64,000 nucleotides of DNA, from NCBI RefSeq assembly GCF_030936135.1, contig NC_082610.1:15820428-15884427 (forward strand), read 5' to 3'. The notes below the pieces were generated by a model. The model did no database searches and was not told where the DNA came from. It saw only the letters and a program-made list of their open reading frames with translations. Every line of letters begins with the position of its first letter. Position 1 is the stretch's first letter. A program made the translations under genes and the position numbers. The stretch is from Gavia stellata (taxonomy: Eukaryota > Chordata > Aves > Gaviiformes > Gaviidae). Below are positions 39,526 to 51,500 of the stretch, one piece after another.

Positions 39526-42398
39526 AAATCCATTGAAGTAAAGAAAAGGTACAACCTGAATGTAAGAAAGGCCAAAAATCTCCAGTTGAGGCAGTCTAGA
39601 AGTGACAGTGAGTATCACTCTGTTCTCATGTCCTTCCCTAAGCACCCATCACTGCAGACAGGATCTAGGGCTAGAGGGCCTGTTGCTCTTACGGAGCAGA
39701 GGTGTTGTTATGCTCCTGAGGAAGCATATTGAATTATAAATATGATGAGGGCTGGTTATGTTATAGGTAGTCTGTTACAGAAACACTATTTTCTATTTCT
39801 GTCCAACTTGCTGCATAGGTTGAGCACTTGCTAATTGTTGTATTCAAGCCTACATGGTGATCTAGCTGTGTTCGTATGTTGACAGGTATATCAAAATGCC
39901 TTGGTAAGGATAAAATAACAGGCAACATTCTTCAGAGGATGACTCTAACACCAGACATGGCAATCTACTTTTGGAAAAAAGAGGACAAAATTAGAGGATC
40001 TTGTCCATGCAAGACAGAAAAAATTAAGTGACAGTAGGGTGATGATTGTCTGCCAGCTAAAAGAACTGGTGGCCTGCATCACATAGAGGCTTATTAATGT
40101 TATCCATGCCACTGACACATAAAATGAGCTATGCCACTAACAGGTGCAGACTCAGCTGATAGCTCTAGTGCAGGACTTCCCAGCTGCATTGTTGGTCTGC
40201 CCTAGTAACCTAGCCTGGCCTGAAGATCTAGTATGAGTACAGGAAGGGAAATTTCTGCGCAAGTCCATTAGCTTGGTGATTTGGTTTATAGAATTCATCC
40301 AGTTAGTATTAAAAAATATTCAGTCTTGACATCTACATCCAGATTAGGAGACTTGAAAACCTAGTATTTGTTGGTTAATATAATTTCCTGTGATTAAATC
40401 CTGTTGAAATTACAAACCTAGGCACAGCATTTGTACAACAATATTCTGTAATTAAAAACATCTGAAGCATTGGAACTTTGGCATTTTTAAAAGTGATAGT
40501 GAATAACTAACTCCTTCATTCATCAGCTCTATAAAGTCCCTGCAAGCCAACGGCTTGTGTAGAAGTGTAGAAATTAACTGACTAGTTCCAGCAAATCAAT
40601 CTGGGTTTGGGGTTTGGTTTTTTTTGTTTGCGTGTTTGCTTGTTTTAAAGGAATGACCTAGGCAAAGCTAATCAGACTTGCTGTTATGGATCTGACAGCA
40701 GTGCTGACATTGACTCTAATACGCTTAGTAAGGCAGCAACAATAGCTCCTGCTATCCCATCTGGTAATGATCAGATGTTAGTAATTTTTTAAAAGAAAGT
40801 AACAGGTATTTGCTATAACTGAGCAGAATCCATCTAGGCTCTTTTTGCTGAAGATGTGACTAAGAAAAACCAGACAATTCTTGTCATTCTTGAGCATTTG
40901 AGATATAGAACAGAAGATGGATAGGTGGATATATTTTTACCTCCAGCTATTCCCTCATCCCCAACAAGAAAAGGAATATCTCTGCACATCTTGTATGCAT
41001 TTCCCATTTTTTTTAATGATAAGAGTGCCTTCTTTCATGTAATACTTATATGAATAAAGGGTGTCAACAATGCTTAATATTAAGCATGTACCATTATCTA
41101 CATTTATTGCCTTAGGAAAGGGGCAGCTTAATCCAAGCAAAAGTAATGTTTCACTGTCAAGTACCAGAGCAGGTAGTCAGGAAAACTGGCACTGACACAG
41201 CAATTACAGTTTGTCCCTCTCACCTCCCCCCCAAAAAAGAGATTTGCTGCTGGTGGACGCAAGTACTTTTGATAGAATTACTTGCATGACTAGTTAAACT
41301 ATGTGCACAGAAATTCTCCTTGTAGCAGGTATACTTTTGATTTCTTTGACTGCACATTTCTTGAATACAATGTCTTTTCCTTTGACGTATCAAAGCTAAT
41401 TTTAGACACTATTTGCTGTCAACTTTCACTTTCCAGGAGGTGATTTATATTACTAAGGTAACATTGGAGTTTGCTTAAACTTTTTATAGAATATCCAGAG
41501 ATGGCAGACTGTCATAAGCTGAATTGGCTGAATCCTCTCAAGACCCTGACTTCGCTGTCAGATGCTGGATTACCATCATTACTTTTTTAGCTGGATTTCT
41601 TGTACTCACACTGTTTAAATATTCCATCTTATCAGCTTCTGAATGAATTGAGCTATTTTCAACCAAATTTGATAGAGGGGGAGAAGGCAGAGCTTGGTGT
41701 TCATTAAACTACGTGTGAGTTAGCCCCATATAAGACACCGAAGAAACCCTAGGGGAGATTGGCTTAATAAAGACCCAGCCCCACAACAATTTCAGGTAGC
41801 GTGAACACTTTTTTCAGGAATCTCTGCCAACTTGAAATACAGATATAACATGGATTGTAAAATATTGTTATTGCAAATTAATTTTGGAGGGGATCTTGAC
41901 TCCAAATTAGGCAAACTACTCCATTGCTGAAACATAAAAACTACTGGCATTACTACATTAAGATCTGATTCACTGTCCATCATTATCTTTAGGAGTTTGC
42001 CAATAACTTCAGCAAAGACATGATCAGAGTAGGAACGTCAGTATTAGTTATGCAAGACTTTTAGTCTTCCTAAACAAGTGTATGAACATTGGGTATTCCC
42101 ACCTGTTCTGCAGTGCCATTGATAATACCTCAACATATTAAAAACCTCTCACTGTTTACAGTACAACTTAGGTTTGCCACACAACTGTAAGATAATCTAA
42201 GGAAATCTGCTTGTGTAATAATGGCCTTTAAAAATTAAAGCTGTATTTAATTCTTTGAGTTTTAGTATTCCTTGAGAGCAGTAGAACATGTGGGAAGTGG
42301 GTTATTATACATACCTATGTAGCAACATAAAAAAATTCTAATGAGTACAGTATGATAACATAATTCATGTAAATTTTTGTGTCTTGGTCTTATTTCAG

Positions 42399-42542
42399 AT
42401 GAAGTGGCTATCTCTCCTGCCTCAACAGTGTATTTTGCTGATGACATGTCTTCTAATGGCCTTGGAAGCTGTACCTATAGACATAGATAAGACAAAAGTC
42501 AAAGGACAAGGCCACATAGAAGGAGAGAAGGTAGAAAATCCA
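42399..42542 (+). CDS. NUCB2: NUCB2 coding exon 1: signal peptide and nesfatin-1 N-terminus
   Basis: Residues 1-48, phase 0 at the end. The acceptor reads tatttcag and the ATG is the first triplet of the exon, so the 5'UTR lies wholly in upstream exon(s). The donor is GTAAGT. It encodes the hydrophobic leader and the variable first 24 residues of nesfatin-1. The reading frame is open upstream through the splice site but has no ATG there, so this start is the only good candidate. Confidence 0.96.
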
Positions 42543-45500
42543 GTAAGTGGAATTAAATTTATCTAATTAAGTATTTTTTCCTAACTGTTAGTAATTTGGC
42601 TATTGCAAACTCCCTTCCTGAAATTTAGATGTTCTTTACTGGACTTACTTGCAGGAAGGAAACCAGTATTAGCCAATTGTCATACTGTCTACCATCTACT
42701 ATGGTGAGGTTCCATTTAAATTTGTTCTCTTTTATTTTTTTTCCATGAGCTGCTAAAGGTGAGGTGGCACATGGAAGGAATTCCCCAGCTTACAATAGGA
42801 AGAACTGCTTACTGTTCCACAGAGACTTCTTTCAAGTGATTGAGTGGTGGCTTAGGAAATTCCACTCAGTGATTCCAGTTTAGTGTTTCAAATAGAACAG
42901 TTATGGATGAATTGCAGTGTTTTAAAAAAACCCACAAAACTATGTTAACATGACAGATGCTTGTGTATGACATAGATTCCTAAACACTTTTCTCCTCTTC
43001 CTTGTCAGTTGGTGAAACAAATGAATCATAACTTGTTATAGGGCAACAATGCAAATCAGAAAAACTGAAGATACGTAAGAAAGTATAATGCTTGTGTTGC
43101 TGAGATTTGAGTTTCAGTTTAATCATTGTATTTAAACAAAATTAAATGTTTGGTAGTATATTCTTTTCTCAATTTCACATTCTTTTTTTGAAGGACACGG
43201 GACTTTATTATGATGAATATCTCAGGCAAGTAATAGATGTCTTGGAAACAGATAAGCATTTCAGGGAGAAACTCCAGACTGCTGACATAGAGGAAATAAA
43301 GGTAGGTACAAAAAAAAGAAAAAAAAAAAGAGTTAAATTGAGGCTAGTTAAATCCATAATCATGAGCCATGTACATTGTATTCTTTCTTCCTTTTCTTTC
43401 TTCATACTCCTCTCAATTTTTGTGAGCTTAAATTTCCTCTCATTTTTATTTACTTTGGTATTTAACTTTTACTAGATCTTTGTCTTTAGTCAAGGGACAG
43501 CAGAACTTCTGTTCATTAAAGTATATCCCATAGCATAAAAAAACCCCCCAACAACGTATACTTGAATCCATAGTTTTTGCCTTCTGCTTGTCTACCAAAA
43601 ACCAGATTCAGACTCCATACAGGTAGGTAAACCTTCATGTACATCAAAACAGCTGCAAGCATACCTCCCACTCGCTGTTGCCTGCTGAGTCATTTGGAAC
43701 ACTGTTTTGAACATAGAGGTATATCTGTCTTCTGAGATTAAGATAATGTGTCACAGATGAATATGATGACATGGAAGAGAATTACAAGAAAGTCAGATTT
43801 TAAAGTCTGGGGAAATTGAGGAGTTGTGCTAGAGGTAAAGTCAGTGTATATAGTAATAAAATAGACCTCTAGCTTTTTCTGCTGCTGTCCTTTCTTTCAT
43901 GCCAATCCACATAGCACTCTCTCCAAAACCTCGCTGCATTCTTGTCTTTTCTACTTTAGTTCCTGGCTCTAGGTGGTGGCTGTTTTGCATTCCCCTTTAT
44001 AAGCTAGAAATTCAGCAAGGGACAGGTAGGAAACAGTCTAAAGTGATAGACTTAAAGAGGAGATCCTGCCTTTTGCATTTCCCTTAATCCCTCATGTTGC
44101 CGTTGGCAGCTTTTGGCTCCTTTTTCTTCTGTGCTACATCTCGTGTAACCCTTGCAGGTTACTATCCATTTCCAGATCCTGATAAATATTCTTGCAATAC
44201 ATATCAGTGGCTGTTGCTGTGCTTGTACCTCCTCTCAAGTCTTAAAGCCGTCAGCAAGTGGATGAAGAACACAGCACTTTGTGTGCATCTCACAGTCTTT
44301 TGAACTAATTTGAGAACATTTGATCAAGAAATTTGTCACTTCTTTAACATTATTAGGTATTGTTGCTTCAAGGTCATGCTTTTGCTCTTTGTACGAGCAA
44401 GATACTTAGAAATTCTCTTTTCAGAAAGCTTTTAGGATTCCTCTTTGTTTCTATAACCACAGGCTTAAAAAAAATTTGAATCTGCTCTTTGAAAGGATTT
44501 TGGGATTCCTATAGTGTGGGCTACAGCATTGCCACTAGTCTGCTGTCTTGCAGCTAGTCTGCTGTCTTGCAGCTCATGTCTAATGGGAATGCTAAAGGCT
44601 ACTTTCTTCTAGCTTTTATATGCAACTTTTGTTTTTTGACAGAGTGGAAAACTAAGCAGAGAGCTTGATTTAGTAAGCCACCATGTGAGAACACGGCTGG
44701 ATGAACTAAAAAGACAAGAAGTGGCAAGATTAAGAATGTTAATTAAAGCTAAAATGGATTCTGTTCAAGGTAAGAATATAAAATTTAACTAGGTGAGTTA
44801 ACAGATGGGATTGTGTTGGAGAGGTGCCCAAAATCCATCAGTTATGCTTGCTTTGTTGTCAACAATAATGACTATAAGCTAAAAGTGAGTGTCCTTTCTG
44901 AGCTGGCCTAGGGAGAAGAAAAAAGCCATCTGTATTTTATAAATAACTAAACTTGATTCTGGCAGTGGATTTTTCAGATAATTCTAATCTTTTTCAACCT
45001 CTTTATTATTTTTGTAGTGCATCAATTTATAGATTACCCACCAATAACTAGTAACATAGTAGGACTATGTTCAAGAATACAACATGATAATAGCATTTCA
45101 TGTCTTTACAGGGTAGAAAATGGATTTTTATTTTTACAGTCAGTTAACACAAAAGTTTTCCTTTTTCTCTTTTTAAGTCCCCTTTCCACCAGTTAGTTAT
45201 TTTACAGATTTATAACAAACATTAAACATTTCAGTTCAGAAGATCGTTTTTCTTATTTTTGGAGCAGTTTTAAGCTCCTGAATAAAGAAAAACATTTGGA
45301 GTGAAAAAAAAATATCTCCATAGCATTTTCTTAATTGCTAATGAAATCATACAAACTCGGGCAATTTCTTTTAATGAATAAAGTATACAGGTTTCTAATG
45401 ATTCTGATTGCTGTATGTTTGTGTGGGAAATGGTGCTATCCCTTTTCATTGCTTATTACTGAAGAATTTTTAAAGTTTGCATTTAGATCTAATTCTGTAA

Positions 45501-48500
45501 ATTTCTTATTAGTGTTTTCTTTTTGAAGATAATTAGTTGTTCATAAACAAAGATCCTAATGAGGGACTGCATGATCTTGTTTCCGAAATGCTGTTTTTCA
45601 CAAAGAAGCTCTAATAAAAAGGGCTTAATTTGCCTATGCAGATCATTTAATTATTAAAAACATTTACAAGTTATGGGAAGGGATCCCACTGAATTGAATA
45701 GGTGATGTATTAATTTAACATACTCCAAGAATAAGGATCTGTCTTCTAGGCTAAGCCAAATGTAGAGGTGGCAAGTAGACTGAAGCACGCATGTGCAAAT
45801 ATGTGTTCATGTGGCTGTTCCTAGGGTCAGGAAAGAATCAGATTAATTTGGGAAAAAGATAATAACGGTGTAGTACCTTTCCAATTAAGTCTTTAGGTGC
45901 TACCGTAGTATAATTAATGAATAATATTATAGAGTTGTCTGAAGGCATCAGATCACCTTTCAGTCCTTTGCTTTCTTTTAATGAAAATTCTAGTCCAGAG
46001 AGTAGAGACTACAGTCCACTGGTAGCTAGACTGTGCAGACCAGCAGTAGCCCCTCCACAGGAGTCACTGCATTGCCTCACACCCCTGCCAGACCCCGTGT
46101 CCAGCTTCCTCAGGAGGCTCTTTAGCTGCCGAGAACCCAGTCTCAATGCTCCTATTGTAGGCAAGGAGTCCAGTGACATCATGGTGACACTCACAGCAAG
46201 CTAGCTGACAGCAGCTAATGATACCTGATTGTAGACATAGTAAGTTTGTGTATTTTGAAATTTTTAATAGTTTAATGGACTGATTACTTCTACTGATTAC
46301 TTCTAGCCCTCTCTACTTCCCTAAATCAAGAGTAACTAACAGAGCATGCTTTAGAAAAATAATTCCCCCCAATAGTTCAGATGTGTTAGAGTATAAGTGT
46401 AAGATTTTACATTTGGGAAAGAACAAGAACAGATTATTCCAGTTCAAAACATTCAGATGACTACGAAGATGTGAAAACAGGAGTGGGAAAACATTTTGTA
46501 AAGTTTATAATCAGCCCTACTAGTGAGTACTTCACACCACATGCAAGTATGGCCAGATTATCTATAAAATACAGCTGCATCTGTACACCTACACAGCATC
46601 TTGGAACATGTACAAAAGAGCATTCTATAGTAACAACAAGCAGATCTGTTTGATTTCCTTTTCTTTGTTCTGTTAATCTTTTCCCTGTAACACCACTTCA
46701 TATCTTCGTCTTCTATCTGATCTAAAAAAAAAGAAAAAAGCACGTAAAGCCCTCTGGTTTTTTCCCCTCTCAGATGGATCAGGTTTAAAAAAAACAAAAC
46801 AAAAACCAAACCAAAAATCCCCACCAAAACAACTTGAGATTATATTCTGCTTATATTCAGTCCTGATCCAGATGTGTTTTTAAACATTTGCACCCAGATC
46901 CTCCTAGACTGATCAATACAGTACAGAAGAGTGTTAGGAGTTGGGTCTCAGATAATATAGTAATGTGGCAAGTAAATACTGTCAAATAGAAAGATCTTTT
47001 TCCCATAAATATAAGGAATGGAGGAAAACAGGTTTGGGGGCAGGGGTTTTTTTGTTGTTCTGTTTTTTGTTCAGTTTTTTAAAAAGCCTATTATTACACT
47101 CCTAAAAAATGTTTCAAAAACAGGCTAAGGCACATACATTTCAACAGAAATTATGATCTCACCAGGGAGGAATGATGGTTGAAGTCTGCCCCAGCTAGTG
47201 TTTGCTGTTTTGTGATAATACAAACACAGCATTGAGTGTAAGACAGATAGTTTACCAGAGTAACGTATTCAAAATTGTGTTTTCCGATTTTTTTTAAACA
47301 AATAAAATATTCTTTGCTAAGTCATCTAGTAAAAGCTTGTCAGAATTGTTATACATAACATATCAAAGTGTATGCTGCTTAAGATAGCATTATTATCTAG
47401 CATTAGCAGTCAGAAACCATGGTAACATCTAGAAAAGCCTGTTGTAGAAATGTGTTTTGTTGTTAGTGCATTGTGTATTGATATTGTTAGGTATAGTTCC
47501 TCTCATAAGGAAGAGAGAAATGTTTGCAGCTTTTAGACAGACTCTCCACTGTCTTGCACTTCCTGTTTTGCACAAATGAAATTTGAATTATCTGCTTATC
47601 TGATTAGATATAATTTTACACCATATTGTACATACATCTTTGGCCAGATAGAAGTCATTTGCAAAATGTACAGGGCAACAGAAGAGTCAGACTTCTCCTA
47701 GTTCAGGAAAAAGATGCAAGTTGTTAGCTCTGATACTGCACGTAACTTCAACTATCTCATTTATATAAAAGGCATAAAAAGTTGTTCTCAGTTTGTGAAG
47801 CTCAAATTGATTGTACGTTTCCTTGTTGAAACACAAACCTTAATTTTTGCATGTTAAATTATTACATGCAATGCAACACTGACATCTCAGAAGGAATATA
47901 GTGCAAAGTGCTATCAAGTTTGTCAATCTCCTTCAGGAAAAGGAACTTTACAAGTGTTGCTGTAGTTTCCTCTGACAGTGAAAAAATTATACAGTCCTTA
48001 GGGAGCCTCAGGTACTTACAAGGCATAAGCTCTCATATGAAAGTTTTTAACTTCCTGATCTTGTTTGATTTCAAATTTACTTTAATGTTTTACATTTCTA
48101 CCTTGTTCTTTCAGACACTGGCATAGACCATCAGGCTCTCCTTAAACAGTTTGAGCACCTGAACCATCAGAATCCTGACACATTCGAACCTAAAGACTTA
48201 GATATGCTGATCAAAGCAGTGAGTGCTAGATATAAACTACTATGGGGTTTTTTGGTATTAATTATTATGCTCTGGTAACGGCAAATCCTTTTATATATAC
48301 CACTTTTTTATAAATGATGTGCAGTTTTCATTTTCAGAGAAAAGTCCGTTGTCTCCATTGTCAACATTTGAAAACTGTTGTCAGCGTGCATTATGCTGAA
48401 GAGCCCGTAAATTTTGGGGTGGCATCTTAACAGGACTTGCATTCACGTCACAGTACACGTGATTCCTTCGGGAATGAAATTCGCCTTTCTGGGAGCATTT

Positions 48501-51500
48501 AAATTAAATGCAGTTTTGATAGGGGTACATTTTTCCCAAGTGTATTTTCTGATTTCTAATGCTAAATGATTTAAGTGTCTCACAGAATGATATAAAAACA
48601 TCATCCCTAAACTAACCATTTGAATTTCGGGATCTATTATGTATACGTCAAGCTGCAAAACCACAGCAGAGTAGAATTTAAGATATCAATATTAGAAATT
48701 GCAAATGCTGGTCATGGCATTCAATGTCTGTTTAGCAGATTCTGTATCAATCACAGGTGTTGAGTTTCTTTTCAGTGCATGTTTATTAAGGGCATGCAGT
48801 TAAGCTAAGCATGGCATGGCTTTTTTCAATTGCTGGAAAAAAAAAAAAATGCTTCTCGAGGGGAAAAAACACTTTAATCTCAGATACGCTTTAGAGAGCA
48901 TTGCATGCCTGACATGAGTATTTGACAGTTTTTATATTTTCAAAATGAATGGGAAGTTAAGGTATATTTTAAGTTTCCTGTAATTTTTGTGGATTTTTTT
49001 ACCCTTGGAAAATTTTATCTCTATTTTCTATAAAACTATTTTTTTATATAGATATTATAAAGTTTCTTGCCATTTCTGAGCATCACTTCTGGGAAAATTC
49101 TGATTGGCTAGAAGAAGCATATCCTCAGCAGGGCAGTTCTTTCTCTTACTATATTATTTTTCTTGTCTTCTCATTTCTCAGCTGAGATATTGATAGAGCG
49201 TAATGGGCATTTTAGGGCATCTGTGCTTTGGAATTGTTTTTGACAAGGTACAGTGAATTTGAAAATTAAAATGTAAATAATTGAGACACTACACGAGGTA
49301 TGAACATGTTACTTTGAAAAGCACTACCAAAACATCCTTTGATACCTTGAGCTGTCTGAGAATGATACATGTCTAAACTCTACACAAATACATGTGAGAA
49401 ATTCTCCCTTCACACCCTTTCTCCCCATATAATTGTTTTTTTTTATTTAATCTGTATAAAGCTGCTTCAAACTAATTCCCATTATCAATGAAGGTACTTT
49501 TTTCATTAAACTGTAGGATAAGCTACAAATGTCCATATTCTGAAATAAACAAGGAGTTAATGGCACTATTTGAAGCTGTGCTTAATTAGTATGGGACATA
49601 GTAAATTAACTTGAGTTAATTTATTATTAACTGATGAGAAAAGGCACCTTGATGCCCCTCTTACAGTACTGTGTAGTTGCAAAAATTGTCCAGCAGTTGA
49701 ACCCTTGCAAATCAATTTCTGTGAAAATAATGAAGTGAGGAGGGATGTTTTTGCATCATGGTCACGTGAAAGTCTACCTCATATATAAAAGGAGAATGGC
49801 AATATGGCCAGCCTTGGCCACAGATCTGAACAATACAGTGTTTTCAATGTCATATGTCTTAACATAATCAGGTGCCATAATCATACATCCACATATATCT
49901 ATATTTTTAGGCTACAAGTGACCTGGAAAACTATGATAAGACCCGCCATGAGGAGTTTAAGAAATATGAGATGATGAAAGAACATGAGAGGAGAGAGTAT
50001 TTAAAAACGCTGGATGAAGAAAAGAGGCAGCGAGAAGAATCCAAATTTGAAGAGATGAAGAAAAAACATGGAGATCACCCTAAAGTTCACCATCCTGTAA
50101 GGCCACAGTCTGTTCTTATGTGATTGGGTGGAAGCTTTCCTTTCCAGAGACAAAAAGCTAATGAAGAGAAGGGTATATCTTGTTTGTTCTCAACTTTTGC
50201 CTCTTCTTATTGACATGAGAGCAGAGTGTGGGAACACTGTTAAGAGCATTACAAAACCCGCTATATATACCCCCATTTTTCCTGTACAAGTATGCTATTT
50301 GCTGGCAGAGTTATTATTTACAAAGAAGCTAAAACTCACGAGGAAGAAGCCAGAATGATATTCAAAACTGTAGGGATGCCTGCACGGTATGCCTGGCCTG
50401 CAAGGAACTGCATCACAGCACCTTTTGCTCTAGAAAAGGCAAACTAATTTAACTCCCTTCAGCTGTTGTTTCTAGATGAGTCTGTGTGGCCATGAATGCT
50501 TATTACAGGTGTTCCTTTCCACAGAATATGCATTTCCTTGACACTCCCTCTTTCCCTGGGCCTTTCTGTCTAATGGAAGTGTTAGACCTGACCAAAAGGG
50601 AGTTAAAGAAAATTCCATTGATTCCATTTGCGACATGACTAATCAGAAAATAAAGCCTTTCAGAGAAACTGTAATGCAAAGGTAATTGAAAAATTACACA
50701 TAAATAATCTTTTGAATTGTTTTTCTTTGTAACCAATTTATAGGGAAGCAAAGATCAACTGAAAGAGGTGTGGGAAGAAGCAGATGGACTAGATCCTAAT
50801 GAATTTGACCCCAAAACATTTTTCAAATTACATGGTAAGAGGTTTAGTTTAATTTAACGAACAAGTGAAGTGACTTTCTGTTACCTTCTGCTGAGGGCAA
50901 GTCTGTATTTATGCTAGGGTGAAGTCTTATACCTCAAGCAATTTGGATGAATCTGAAGAGTATAGAGGAGAAAATATTTATGCTATTGTTTTTAAGTTTC
51001 CTGCAAAGTTTTAAATGGGGTTTAAAAGTTGAAAACAGAGTTTTGTTTAACTACTCATAAAGTCATACAGCAGATAACCAGTAGTGATTGTTCAGGGAAG
51101 CGTGGGTACTTAGAGGGCTGTCCATAACTATGGCTTTGCTTACACACTACATACTAGGAATAAATCCTCAGAGGTGTGTGTGGGAAACCTGCTTTCTCAT
51201 CATCTCTGCAGATAAGTGCCAGACTCTCCTATCTTTGGAGTGGTCATAAAAGCGCCAAGCCTCTTCAGAAGTTGCAAGATTCCCTTAATAAAACAAAACC
51301 CAAAATGACCCCCAATCCTGCCTCTGTATTTCTGAGCAGCTAGAAACAATAAAATAGTAGCAGAGATGAGGATGCATCTCAGTGGGCATTTTGCTTTAAA
51401 TGTGATTATATAAATGTATAACCTTATATCCTGACATTATTAAATGCTTCATAATAAAGTACCCTTAAGCAGATCCTGCCTGGCACTAGGCTACCAAGGG

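Larger units (their letters stand above)
33074..42398. other. NUCB2 5' intron region, distal part
   Basis: AT-rich non-coding DNA with an old CR1/L3-like remnant, a 42-bp near-palindrome and G/T-rich simple tracts (about 40604-40647). A second non-coding 5'UTR exon, as in mammals, could lie here but I could not identify one. The 154-codon ORF at 36795-37259 has no family resemblance. Confidence 0.55.
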
